Position numbers and translations under genes: made by a program. This document shows, one piece after another, positions 9,464 through 18,075 of a DNA stretch of 41,070 nt. This DNA comes from Prochlorococcaceae cyanobacterium jk18x1bzbins.87 (GTDB lineage Bacteria > Cyanobacteriota > Cyanobacteriia > PCC-6307 > Cyanobiaceae): positions 1 to 41,070 of the forward strand of contig JAJDUS010000073.1 in assembly GCA_022826535.1 (NCBI GenBank). The letters run 5' to 3'. Under the pieces are notes generated by a model, which saw nothing but the letters and a program-made list of their open reading frames with translations, was not told the origin of the DNA and did not search any database. Numbering within the stretch: position 1 is the stretch's first letter; each line of letters begins with the position of its first letter.

Positions 9464-9804
9464 CCGTGGGGGCGAATCCTGGGTGGGAAGCCTGGGACCA
9501 GTGCATGACAGTCCTTGGGTCATCTCTTTGTGGGCTTAGCGCCAATGACAACGCACAGACACCCAACTGGTAAGCCCTTGCACCACCGGCCGATTCAAAT
9601 CAGTTGATGGAGAGCAGGAGCAACATGCGGCGAGGCATCCTCCCACGCCCCCCCCCAGAGGGCTCGCGGTGGGATGGCCATTGCCGAGTTGGCAGGCTCA
9701 TCCTTGCGGCCCCCAGCACACAGAGACTCCCATGCCTCCAGAGCCTGGGCAGATCCAGGGACGTGACCTCAGCGCACCTCGTTTGCCCTGGGGAGGAATC
9801 CGCC
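9464..9804. other. Spacer without a recognisable gene
   Basis: Between the methylase start and the first tandem repeat I see no convincing coding frame on either strand. The sequence is GC-rich with CCATGG-like words and a C run (9652-9657). The promoter of the methylase-helicase pair should lie here, but I cannot point to convincing -35/-10 boxes. Confidence 0.5.
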
Positions 9805-10870
9805 GAATCCTGGTCCATCATGTGTCCCATGGCCGTCATTGCCCAAGGGATGGAGCACAGGGCGCCAGTTCCCGGGCCATGGAGTTCCCATGCTCACTCA
9901 GCGAAGGGTGGCCCGCAGCCTTGGGGATGGAGCAATTCAGGGTCCAGGAAGCACGATCCAGGGCATCCCGGCAAGCGGGCACTTCATGGGACAGGACAAA
10001 GCAACCCTATGGGAAATCCTTCTCAATGGCAGGGATGTCGCCAGGCGCATGGTCCCACTGCAAGGGCTGCAAAGGCCACCAGAGGCAGCAAAGCCATGGG
10101 AGCGGAGCATGGGGTTGGAGATGGATGGCAAGCAGTCCCATGGAAAGGGATGAACCACTGAATCCTGGTCCATCACGCGGCCCATGGCCGGCATGGCCGA
10201 AGGGATGGAGCGCAGGGCAGCAGCTTCCAGCCCATGGGATTCCCGTACCCACTCAGCAAAGGGTGAGCCCACAGCCCTGGGAATGGAGCAGTTCAGGGTC
10301 CAGGAAGCACGATCCAGGGCATCCCGGCAAGCGGGCACTTCATGGGGCAAGACAAAGCAACCCCATGGGAGATGTTTCTCAACGGCACGGATGCCCTCAG
10401 GAACATAGTCCGCCACTGCAAGGGCTGTAAAGGCCACCAGAGGGCAGCAAAGCCATGGGCGTGGGGCATGGGGTTGGAGATGGATGGCAAGCAGCCCCAT
10501 GGGAGGGGATGAACCGCTGAATCCTGGTCCATCACGCGGCCCATGGCCGGCATGGCCGAAGGGATGCCTAGGGCGCCAGTTCCCGGCCCATGGAGTTCCC
10601 GTGCCCACTCAGCGAAGGGTGGGTGCTACAGCCCTGGGGGTGGAGTAGTTCAGCACGATCCAGGGCATCCCGGCAATAGAACCTGATCATGGGGCAGGCC
10701 CAAGCAGCCCCATGGGAAATCCTTCTCAACGGCAGGGATGCCAGTTAGGCGCGGATCTGCCACTGCAGGGGCCGCAGAGGCCGCCAGAGGCCGCGAAGCC
10801 ATGGGAGTGGGATGGGTTGGAAATGGATGGCAGAGGCAGTCCCATGCGCAGCGGGCTGGCATCAGCGCCA
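9805..10870. repeat. Three tandem ~355-bp degenerate repeats
   Basis: Three head-to-tail units begin with gaatcctggtccatca at 9805 and 10160 and the same word at 10519 (periods 355 and 359 bp); the last decays by about 10870. Shared words in each unit include ctcagcgaagggtg (or cagcaaag), ggtccaggaagcacgatcca, gggcatcccggcaa and ggttggagatggatggcaag. Each unit holds several CCATGG palindromes (about 13 in 1.2 kb). Open frames exist on both strands but their translations are low-complexity and repeat with the DNA, so I do not call a gene. The array separates the methylase from the cargo genes. Confidence 0.85.
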
Positions 10871-10967
10871 GGGCAGAAGCCAAGCTGCGCCCCTCTGGGC
10901 AGATCACCAGAACATCGGTGGCTTTGTGATAAGGTGGAGATAAAGGCCTTCTCTCCCGCCATTAACC

Positions 10968-11261
10968 ATGAAGTCCTGGCTGCCGCTCTTGATTTCCCTT
11001 CCCGCCTCGCTGGGGGTGATCTTGGCGCCCATGACAGCCCAGGCTGAGCATCCTCTTGTGGAAGCGGCTCGTGAGATGCAGGCTGAGCTTGAGCGGCTGG
11101 GGTTCACTTCCGAAGACGCCTTGATTCAAGATTTTCTTAAATGGCGAAGACAACGGCGCCAGAATCAAGACACTGCTACGATTCCTGATGACAAGGATTC
11201 CCTGCACCCCTTTTTGCCAGACAACACCCCCAGGAGGCCATTAGAGGCTGAACTTGTTTAA
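10968..11261 (+). CDS. Small protein upstream of a PIN gene: secreted protein or antitoxin
   Basis: The longest reading is 97 aa and begins MKSWLPLLISLPASLGVILA with an AQA cleavage-like site near residue 26, which looks like a signal peptide. An internal ATG at 11031 would instead give a 76-aa cytoplasmic protein starting MTAQAEHPLVEAAREMQAEL with 'GFTSEDALIQDFLKWRRQRR', a charged helical region of the kind seen in VapB-like antitoxins. A G-rich run (ctgggggtg) lies about 12 bp before it. The next gene, 41 bp downstream on the same strand, is a PIN-domain protein, so an antitoxin role is attractive but unproven. No database family recognised. Confidence 0.5.
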   Translation: MKSWLPLLISLPASLGVILAPMTAQAEHPLVEAAREMQAELERLGFTSEDALIQDFLKWRRQRRQNQDTATIPDDKDSLHPFLPDNTPRRPLEAELV

Positions 11262-11302
11262 TCAAGGATAATCATTAAACTTGCTTGGTCCAACTGAGCC
11301 CC

Positions 11303-11725
11303 ATGAAAAACCGCATAGATATTGTCATTGATGCAAGTGTGCTCATAGCATTAGGTTTTGAGAACATGGCAAAGCTTGTCATCACGTATAATGAGTCCGC
11401 CATCTTTTATGTTACACAAAAAAGCTTATCTGAAACCAAGAAGTATTATGAGAAAAACAGGGTGCTTGGGGAAAGACTTAAAAAGCTGTTGACCTACTTC
11501 CGTGATCTTGTCACTGTCATCCATGATTCTCAACTGGAACCGTTTGCCAAGGAAGCCCAAGCGCGCATTGGCCAACGTGATTGCAATGATTGGCAAGAAG
11601 TGGCCCTGGCCCTCAAGCTCGGGTGTGCAATCTTGACGGAAGATTGTGATTTCCTTGGGGCCGGAGTTCCAACATGGACGCGAGCCACCATCAACCATGG
11701 CTTGGGACGGAGACAGGACATCTGA
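11303..11725 (+). CDS. PIN-domain protein (VapC-like ribonuclease)
   Basis: A protein of 140 aa starting MKNRIDIVIDASVLIALGFE; an in-frame ATG at 11285 would only add a short unlike extension. The acidic residues expected for the PIN active site are visible: Asp in IVIDASVLI, the Asp/Glu of RDCNDWQEVALAL, and TEDCDF with the common closing VPTWTRATI. PIN proteins are Mg2+-dependent RNases, usually toxins in type II modules with a small DNA-binding antitoxin encoded just upstream. Here the upstream gene (10968-11261) has an odd N-terminus. The pair reads rightward, against the surrounding defence genes, and is AT-richer than the core genes. Confidence 0.8.
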   Translation: MKNRIDIVIDASVLIALGFENMAKLVITYNESAIFYVTQKSLSETKKYYEKNRVLGERLKKLLTYFRDLVTVIHDSQLEPFAKEAQARIGQRDCNDWQEVALALKLGCAILTEDCDFLGAGVPTWTRATINHGLGRRQDI

Positions 11726-11850
11726 TGATGATCAATCCTTTCCCCACCCATGATGAGCAAGTGCTTTATGGCCACGAGAAGCAGTCTCTGGCTATATCCT
11801 CCGCCAGGGGAGGATTTGTTGTGCTGCTACGGCTGGGCCAGTTTTGATGG

Positions 11851-12375
11851 TCATCGCTTTTTCCTGTCTGGCGATTGCCCCCGCCCGTCAAACAGTGCTT
11901 TTGCCAAATTCCTTGACTGGCCGCATTTGGCCGTCTGAATCGTCAACTGAGCCCCCCGAAAGCGAACTTTTGCCCTATTTAGTTTCTTTAGCTGATCCTT
12001 GTGCAGACCCCCGGCGTGAAACAAAATTGGATGGCAAATAGAACCGCATGACTCCGGGATCATACGTTCAGCAAAACACGCGGCGGCTTGCAGTTTTTCG
12101 CTGATGGGAGTTGCTTTCACTTCCCCAGTCTTAAATTCCAGGGGCGCAACCACCAATTTACCGGCGGGACTCTGGAAGAAGAGGATTGAATCGCATTTCT
12201 TCTCGTTATCGGGAAAATAATTGACCAGACCCTCACCCTCCTTACTTTCCGGGTCGACAATTAAGCGGGGTGATGGTGTGCCACTCAGATCAACTTTACA
12301 ATTGTCCTTAGAGCAAAACTGGCGGCAGTGTTCAGCCCCAATCTTGTCTTGTATGTACTTCAACATATCATTCAT
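11851..12375 (-). CDS. Putative PD-(D/E)XK-like partner of the adjacent ATPase
   Basis: A 174-aa protein of no named family that I recognise. It has a cysteine cluster (C17, C21, C26 in EHCRQFCSKDNCKV). It also has a segment CDSILFF...VVAPLEFKTGEV in which D62, E80 and K82 sit in beta strands spaced as in PD-(D/E)XK nucleases (D-x17-E-x-K). I infer a nuclease-like fold. Its ATG (12375) lies inside the end of the upstream ATPase gene (8-bp overlap), so the two are translationally coupled. Two-gene sets of an ABC/OLD-type ATPase and a nuclease (Septu, Gabija and PARIS are known examples of the general plan) are defence systems. This pair does not match any of those by its second protein as far as I can tell. 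Confidence 0.7.
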   Translation of the reverse strand: MNDMLKYIQDKIGAEHCRQFCSKDNCKVDLSGTPSPRLIVDPESKEGEGLVNYFPDNEKKCDSILFFQSPAGKLVVAPLEFKTGEVKATPISEKLQAAACFAERMIPESCGSICHPILFHAGGLHKDQLKKLNRAKVRFRGAQLTIQTAKCGQSRNLAKALFDGRGQSPDRKKR

Positions 12376-13951
12376 TGATGATTCCTCCTTGGCTTTTGAT
12401 TAGCTCAAGCTGATTCTGTAATTTCGCAGAATCATTGTACAGAGTCTCTGCCACGTCGGCGTAGTCCTCTGGTTCCAGGCCATCAACCCGGTCAAAGGGA
12501 ATTTCCTGCACCGTTGTCCCTTCTCCGTCTTGGCTGTCCTTGAACAACCAGACCCCCACCTCTTGGGGATCCAGCCATGGAGCCGAAGCATCCGGTTCAG
12601 AATCTTCCCCTTGCGCTTGCCTCAATTCCCCTTCCCTTACCAGATTGGCCATTTTCTGCAGCAGCCAGTCACTATGGGTGGTCACCACTACACGAACACC
12701 GGCACGCACAAGGGCGGCCAAGGTTTTCGCCATCTGGGTCTGGGCGGCGGGGTGCAGGTGGGCTTCCGGCTCTTCGATGATGAGCGTGTCTCCAGGCTTG
12801 AGATAGCCACGCATAAACAAGACAATTGGCGTCAACTCGGACACCATTGAGGAGGTGCGGTTCAACCGGATGCTTTGTTGTATTCCCTGGGGACGATAGA
12901 CAAACTCTGGGTAACCTCCAGTTGTAGATTGGTCGATAAGAATATCTCCAGAAAGTATATTCTTCTCAAGATCTTTTGCCAACTTGGCAATTTGCTCGGA
13001 AGCCGCCAGTCTAGAATTTTTTTGGCGTTCATCATACAGGATGAGCCTCCGCACAAAGTCGGCAATAGCGCCAGGGAGTGTGGGAATTTGTGGAGTGGGC
13101 TCAAAGCCCGCGTATGAAGAGCGGCCAACCAAAGCACTAGCGATAATCCGATGACTCTCCATGATGCCACCGCGCACTGCGGGCACATAGAATACGTCAC
13201 TGGCCCACTGATTTTCCGCATCTGGATTGATCAGCAACACCAGGAATTCATGCCAGGCCAAGGGAGGAATCTCTTCTGCCCTCTCGATCTGGCGAAGTAG
13301 CTGAAGCAACCTGTCGTTCCTTCGGCTATTGATTCCTCTGTTACCACCCTGTAAAAGAATGTCTTGAACACTACCGCTTACCGAAGCTTCGTCGCTGGAC
13401 GACTCCACAGCGAATTGCCAAAGGTCTCCGCTTAGATCATTAACATTCAAAGACACTCTCAATCTACCGGACGAAGACTGGCGCATAAGCTCTAGTTCTG
13501 ATTCAACATCAAAACAGTATCGGAGTCGATATAATAAATCAGAGCTAAATTGGTTAGGATCGTTAATATGAGATACTAACTCATTGTGTACAAAGTGAGG
13601 TAATTCCGAGAATTTAATTTGCCCTCTCTGGGTGATGAGCTTTTTACGCATCTCCTCAAGTGTCTTTCCTGGAATCTCTATTGGTTCCCAGTAACCCGGC
13701 GGCATGTGGAGATCCATGTACCAGCGTTCGGGCAGGGGAAACCGGGGAAAGCCTGCGAAAACACCATGCAGTGTATAGATCAGAAGGGCAAGATAGGTCT
13801 TCCCCGTGTTGCTTGGTCCCACAAATACGGTGAGCGGCCTCAGTTGGATGTTGGCATGCGCCACAGGCCCGAAGTCCTGCACCTCAAGGCGGACGTTGGG
13901 CTGCCCAAACTGCGGCGTCTCATTAGCGACGGAAGCCTCATGGTTAGCCAT
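12368..13951 (-). CDS. AAA/ABC-type ATPase (RecF/OLD-like) of a two-gene defence candidate
   Basis: A 527-aa protein with an N-terminal strand 'VRLEVQDFGPVAHANIQLRP' and Walker A GPSNTGKT at 45-52. Walker B is LIIEEPEAHLHPAAQTQMA at about 388, followed by VRVVVTTHSDWLLQKMANLV (D-loop/switch His in TTHS). The absence of a long Rad50-type coiled coil and the position of Walker B place it with the single-chain AAA_15/AAA_21 ATPases common in defence loci. There is no TOPRIM domain at the C-terminus, so it is not a complete OLD nuclease; the nuclease function may be supplied by the coupled downstream gene. The module is AT-richer than the phycocyanin genes, suggesting acquisition by transfer. Confidence 0.85.
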   Translation of the reverse strand: MANHEASVANETPQFGQPNVRLEVQDFGPVAHANIQLRPLTVFVGPSNTGKTYLALLIYTLHGVFAGFPRFPLPERWYMDLHMPPGYWEPIEIPGKTLEEMRKKLITQRGQIKFSELPHFVHNELVSHINDPNQFSSDLLYRLRYCFDVESELELMRQSSSGRLRVSLNVNDLSGDLWQFAVESSSDEASVSGSVQDILLQGGNRGINSRRNDRLLQLLRQIERAEEIPPLAWHEFLVLLINPDAENQWASDVFYVPAVRGGIMESHRIIASALVGRSSYAGFEPTPQIPTLPGAIADFVRRLILYDERQKNSRLAASEQIAKLAKDLEKNILSGDILIDQSTTGGYPEFVYRPQGIQQSIRLNRTSSMVSELTPIVLFMRGYLKPGDTLIIEEPEAHLHPAAQTQMAKTLAALVRAGVRVVVTTHSDWLLQKMANLVREGELRQAQGEDSEPDASAPWLDPQEVGVWLFKDSQDGEGTTVQEIPFDRVDGLEPEDYADVAETLYNDSAKLQNQLELIKSQGGIINE

Positions 13952-14678
13952 TGCTGCTCCTCAACGCCTTTGCCATCATGGGGATCAACCTGCGGAAGCC
14001 CACGGCGCTTCCCGTCTGTGGTGGGCTGTTTCCCGCCTTGGCAGTGCGGGCGCCATGGGCAAGGCGACGAGTGGGTGGTGGTGGTGCCAGCCTGACCACT
14101 GAACAGGCTTCTCTTGATCCCATGGGCTTGGTTCCAGGTGGAATGGCAGCCCAAGCTATCACAGCACCCCATGGAGCGTGGCATCAGTTGGAAATGGCTG
14201 ATGCCCATTGGTCTTCTGCAGTCAAGCAGCTTGGCCGCCACGACTGACTGGGCGCAACCGGGAGGAGCAGGATCACCAGCGTCTGGCGGGGTGTCTTGCC
14301 ATGCATGGCCCCATGCCCAACCAGCAGGCAGCTTTTTCCCCATGGCCCAATTCACCAAGCGTAGGTGAGGTTTTGCCAATGGGGCCTGGATGCAGGTTCT
14401 GAGTGATGGCTGGATGGCCCAGTTTGACGTAATGGGAAACCACTAGTGATCTCTACTTATGCACATCAGAGCGTTAAAGACCTGTCTCCCCGCCCCCTGG
14501 CAGCAGAAACGGCAAGACCACGCACACTTTGCCACGGGCTACATCTCACTAGTGTCGTAAAGGGCACAGTGCCGCTTGTTATCCACGCCTGCCCAAGGGC
14601 TGCCAGTCATGCCTCCCCATCTGGCATCCCCCCAACGCTACTTAACGCTTCGCAGATTAAGCCTTTCTCACCCTTACA
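13952..14678. other. Gene-free stretch between two defence modules, with a gene scar
   Basis: No convincing gene on either strand. The stretch is GC-rich and CCATGG-rich from 13960 to about 14400, then AT-richer. At 14283-14347 it contains a remnant of the 3' end of the small gene at 19863-20315 (see separate entry). The promoter of the ATPase pair (13951 leftward) is expected near 13950-14000, but no box is convincing. Confidence 0.6.
14283..14347 (-). pseudogene. Remnant of the 3' end of the DUF7680-like gene
   Basis: Plus-strand sequence ctggcggggtgtcttgcc then atgcatggcc, ccatgccca, ccagcaggcagctttttcc aligns with 19901-19964 (cccggcggggttttttgcgg, tgcatggcc, atgcccagccag, taggcagcttcttccc). 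The latter encodes the REEAAYWLGMAMHRKKPRR segment of the intact gene. Only about 65 bp are clear, with small gaps, in the same orientation. It lies exactly between the two cargo modules, as if one module had been inserted next to the gene together with a duplicated gene end. Confidence 0.6.
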
Positions 14679-15653
14679 TCACTTCTTTGTCAGCTTGGGA
14701 CCAATGTAGACCACATAGACTGGTTGTCCCGGTTGGATGGGCCAGGAGAAGTGGAGGCGAAGCTGTAAATGTCGCTCTTTACCATGGTAAGGGCAAAAGA
14801 GCTGATGGTCAGGACGCTCTGGATGGGGGAAGATCAGCTTCTCTTTGAAACGCTGCTTCTCCGTCTCTGATGAGTCACTAAACCATGCAGCCTTACCCGT
14901 AAAGTGTTTTTTGTAAATTTGTTGATCTTCTACTGATTGCGCTCCGTCTTTGTCACGTGCATCGGCAAGTTGACTAAGAACATCAAGACGTGCCACCAAA
15001 GTCTTTGCCGAGCACTGAGCAAAAGGAAGTTTAGCAAGTGGCTCAAAGCAGTCCTCTGCAAAAGTCAGTCTACTGAACTGGCTTAACGCAGTATTCTTTA
15101 GGGCGCTCCATGAACGAATTAGTGGCTCTACATCTTGTAAGTTGCTCTTTAATGTGCTGAGATCCAGAAAGTTGTCAATGTCCACCGATTGGCCTCCTGA
15201 TTGGCCATTACCGTCTCGATAGATAACATTCACAGGGGAGAACTCCCAATCGGAAGGCTTAATGCTGACAATTCCGCACGCAGAACCGCCCAACATTCGA
15301 AATGCAGCCTCACCAACTGCAGTATCCGTAACAACTTTGTGATCTTTATTGACACATTTCAGTAAATCGTTCTCGTTATGCTTGCGTTGTTCCTGGGCAT
15401 CCCAGAATGGGCCTTTAGTGAGCCAAAGCATGATTGCTCGGCGTTTATTCTTGTCCTCCAACTGATTGATCGTTTGCTGCATTGAGAATCTCTGATCAGG
15501 ACTGCTGTTGACAAGATTGCTATTGCAGTACACTTCCCGATCGAAACGCTTCGCAGCGGCACGCATTTCCATCAGCCGCTCAAGAGCCTGGTGAAATGAG
15601 TCGAGGTCATGAAATTGTTCGTGAATCGAGAGATCGTTAAACAGAAGATCCAT
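14679..15653 (-). CDS. Unknown 324-aa protein, last gene of the five-gene cassette
   Basis: The product starts MDLLFNDLSIHEQFHDLDSF. The ATG at 15653 is one base after the TGA of the ATPase gene, so translation is coupled; an upstream in-frame start at 15671 lies inside that gene. No named domain recognised. Visible conserved-looking blocks: MLWLTKGPFWDAQEQRKHNE, DTAVGEAAFRMLGG, PSDWEFSPVNVIYRDG, and a C-terminal HFTGKAAWFSDSSETEKQRF ... FCPYHGK ... LRLHFSWP ... PVYVVYIGPKLTKK. I believe similar hypothetical proteins occur beside ATPase/DUF262 genes elsewhere, but cannot verify it here. The C-terminal F-C-x2-H with nearby His and the invariant-looking acidic residues make a nuclease or effector domain possible. 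Confidence 0.75.
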   Translation of the reverse strand: MDLLFNDLSIHEQFHDLDSFHQALERLMEMRAAAKRFDREVYCNSNLVNSSPDQRFSMQQTINQLEDKNKRRAIMLWLTKGPFWDAQEQRKHNENDLLKCVNKDHKVVTDTAVGEAAFRMLGGSACGIVSIKPSDWEFSPVNVIYRDGNGQSGGQSVDIDNFLDLSTLKSNLQDVEPLIRSWSALKNTALSQFSRLTFAEDCFEPLAKLPFAQCSAKTLVARLDVLSQLADARDKDGAQSVEDQQIYKKHFTGKAAWFSDSSETEKQRFKEKLIFPHPERPDHQLFCPYHGKERHLQLRLHFSWPIQPGQPVYVVYIGPKLTKK

Positions 15654-15654
15654 A

Positions 15655-16809
15655 TCAGTCCCACCCCGCAAAATAGTTCATATCTTTGTCGAACTGGTCA
15701 AAGAACCCGTCTGGCCATCGATCAAGGTTGCCATTGGCATCGATAGCGGGACTTTCCACTTGCGGCGCCATTTGAGATGCCGTGCCTTCTGGCTGTTCAG
15801 ACCGAGGCCGAAAGAAATGCAACTTGACATCCTCACTGGGGAGAGTTTTGTCCTTGACGGCCCGCCGGATGCCGTTCAGCACATGGTCACTGTGGGTCTC
15901 AACCAGCACCTGCACCCCTGCTGCCGCCACCTCGGCAAGAAAACGCCCCATCCTGGTCTGTCCAGCAGGGTGAAGGTGTACCGCAGGGTTTTCAATGAGC
16001 AGCAGGTCTTCCCTCCGGGCCGATAGGGCAGCCACAACCACAGGAAGCACCTGGGTAAGGCCAAAGCCGGTATTGACGGGGCGATGATAGTCCGTAGCGC
16101 TGGAGGTGCGAATCCCCAGGGTGACACTGTTTGTGCGGGGAACCTTGTTGAGGTCCAGCACACAGCCGGGGAAGAACTGTTGCATACGCTTCTCCACCTG
16201 CCGGAGTCGGGTAGGCGGTCTATCGGGCAACACCAGCTTGGGGAGCACCTGATCGTCACGGCCAGAATAAAGGATGCTGATGGTAGATTCTCCCCAAGTG
16301 CCAACAACTGGGGTGTGCTGGGGTGCGTCAAGCGCATACAACTCTCGTGGTCCCATCCTTTCTGCCGTCAGGTAAGTGAGCCGGTGCAACCGTTGGGTCA
16401 GGGAGCTTTTCCCATGGGAAGATGGGAGCAATCTTTGCAGACTGGACGGATTCTTTACCTCCACATCATCAATCTTAACCTGGGTCACCGCCATGGCCAT
16501 GTCTTCACGCTCACCAGTAAACGTCCATTGATAAGGTGTTTCGTCATCCAGCAGGCCAATTATGCACTCTCGACGACCGTAAACCTGGTCAACCACATCC
16601 GCCACAGTGCCCAAATCAATGACAGAGCCATTGAGCATCAGCTTATCCGACCATTCATGGTCGTGCATGGTCTGATGGAGCAAAACCAAGGCCTGCATTA
16701 CTGACGATTTTCCCGAAGCGTTGGTGCCGGAGAGCAGGGTCAGTGGGGCCAAGGGTAGTTGCAGGGACGCGAAGCACTTGAAATACCTGAGATCAAGCTG
16801 TGTGAGCAT
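15655..16809 (-). CDS. AAA ATPase with DUF3696-type C-terminus
   Basis: A 384-aa protein starting MLTQLDLRYFKCFASLQLPL. An AGGAGG lies six bases before ATG 16809, which decides the start over an in-frame TTG at 16812. Walker A SGTNASGKSS is at ~28. Walker B/signature LLLIENPAVHLHPAGQTRMG is at ~267, followed by VQVLVETHSDHVLNGIRRAV. The tail (VKLHFFRPRSE ... IDANGNLDRWPDGFFDQFDK) is the DUF3696 region found on this class of SMC-like ATPases. The gene overlaps the end of the DUF262 gene by 17 bp and runs directly into the next gene. In defence loci such ATPases typically sense or regulate a nuclease partner; here the partners are DUF262 and the 324-aa protein. Confidence 0.88.
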   Translation of the reverse strand: MLTQLDLRYFKCFASLQLPLAPLTLLSGTNASGKSSVMQALVLLHQTMHDHEWSDKLMLNGSVIDLGTVADVVDQVYGRRECIIGLLDDETPYQWTFTGEREDMAMAVTQVKIDDVEVKNPSSLQRLLPSSHGKSSLTQRLHRLTYLTAERMGPRELYALDAPQHTPVVGTWGESTISILYSGRDDQVLPKLVLPDRPPTRLRQVEKRMQQFFPGCVLDLNKVPRTNSVTLGIRTSSATDYHRPVNTGFGLTQVLPVVVAALSARREDLLLIENPAVHLHPAGQTRMGRFLAEVAAAGVQVLVETHSDHVLNGIRRAVKDKTLPSEDVKLHFFRPRSEQPEGTASQMAPQVESPAIDANGNLDRWPDGFFDQFDKDMNYFAGWD

Positions 16810-17992
16810 CAAGAACCTCCTGAATTGCTTGTTGGGCTGCTTGGAAGCGGTGCATCACGCTCCTGGTGCTGCTTGTCCCAAGAGTGATAGCCGCATCAAA
16901 TGCTTGATCCGCCAGGAGTCGGTAGAGGACCTGACGGAGGGGCTTGACATGGTCTTGCACATGGTCCGTTGCATAGTGGGATAGACCGGTAGACATCACG
17001 TCCCACAAGGAGGCATTGATTGGTCTTCGCTTGTCTTGATTAGGTTTGTGCTTCCTGAAGGCATGTTTGTCGAACAGGATAAAGTTATTATTAAGACTTC
17101 TGTGTAGCTGTGCAGACAGTTCTGAAAGCTCAGCTTGTTGCATGTTGTTCATTTGCTTGAGGCAATTAGCAAGAAATTTATCCATGTCAGCACAGTAACT
17201 ATCATGACCAAGTAGCTGAAAAGCACAGAACCGATTCACGAATTCTCGATCTCTCATGGTTTTCTCATTGAGGCTTTTTCCGGTTGCCTTTAAGAAGATT
17301 TGGGACTTTGATTCCTCCTTAAGAAACCTTGTGCCTTCACCCATATACAGACAGTTGCGCATTTGTTGCCTGGTAAGTGGAACACTGTCATTCACCCTTT
17401 CAAAAATGTCTAGCTGGGCACTCTCTGACACTTTTGCATCAATAAGATAGAAGATGAGATTACAATCTTCGATTCGATTCTGGAGCTTGGTTGGCAGATC
17501 CATAAAGTAATTGCCGTTTAGAGAATCTCGATGTGGCAATTTCAGCTTTAATTGGTTCTTTAAAAATCGTTGAAAGGTGGATAGACGCTGCAATCCGTCC
17601 ACAACAATCATCCGCCCTTGTTTATCCTCTGCCAGATAGAAGACCGGCAGAGGAATACGCATAATCACTGACTCAATTAACTTGCTCTGCTTGTCTAGTG
17701 ACCAAATAAAATCCCTCTGGAAGTCGGGATTCATGATGTACCTGTCCTCCTGGTCAATCCGTCGAATCACCTCATAGATGGTCCGAACCTCATTGCGGAT
17801 TAGCAGTTCGTCCAGAGGATAGTCACCCCATGAACCCGGGTCTGAGTCCAGGCCTTCGACATCTTCACTGCGTTCATTGCCATTGGCCGCTTGGTCAAGC
17901 GGATCATCCCCCAGCGTCTTAGGCTCCAGTTGAGGGCCTTGTCCAGCTTCATCGTCATTGCCAGGCCAGGCGGCTGGGTCAGCTTGGGTCAT
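16793..17992 (-). CDS. DUF262-domain protein (ParB/GmrS-like)
   Basis: The DUF262 core begins around residue 70: TIYEVIRRIDQE, NPDFQRDFIWSLDKQSKLIE, SVIMRIPLPVFYLAEDKQGR, MIVVDGLQRLSTFQRFL and DLPTKLQNRIEDCNL, with ERVNDSVPLTRQQMRNCLY further on. The DGxQR motif is the ParB/Srx-like nucleotide-binding signature shared with the N-terminal half of GmrSD-type enzymes. There is no DUF1524 (HNH) domain, so it is not a complete GmrSD nuclease. ATG 17992 is preceded by aaagggag at good spacing. A GTG at 18079 overlapping the upstream stop is the alternative and would add 29 residues. The first ~60 residues are acidic and probably disordered. Confidence 0.85.
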   Translation of the reverse strand: MTQADPAAWPGNDDEAGQGPQLEPKTLGDDPLDQAANGNERSEDVEGLDSDPGSWGDYPLDELLIRNEVRTIYEVIRRIDQEDRYIMNPDFQRDFIWSLDKQSKLIESVIMRIPLPVFYLAEDKQGRMIVVDGLQRLSTFQRFLKNQLKLKLPHRDSLNGNYFMDLPTKLQNRIEDCNLIFYLIDAKVSESAQLDIFERVNDSVPLTRQQMRNCLYMGEGTRFLKEESKSQIFLKATGKSLNEKTMRDREFVNRFCAFQLLGHDSYCADMDKFLANCLKQMNNMQQAELSELSAQLHRSLNNNFILFDKHAFRKHKPNQDKRRPINASLWDVMSTGLSHYATDHVQDHVKPLRQVLYRLLADQAFDAAITLGTSSTRSVMHRFQAAQQAIQEVLDAHTA

Positions 17993-18075
17993 GGTGTTGC
18001 TCCCTTTCTCTTGCAGGGATAGCTTAACCATAGTTCTCTGCCTTGATCTGCCTTGACAGTATACTGGCTCATGGC

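Noticed and set aside
9669-10608. Overlapping 253- and 223-codon frames on both strands of the repeat array
   Set aside because: The translations repeat with the DNA unit and are low-complexity on both strands; no start or motif favours either.
11750-11938. 62-codon plus-strand frame
   Set aside because: Mostly antisense to the better supported gene at 11851-12375, no ribosome-binding site, unremarkable translation.
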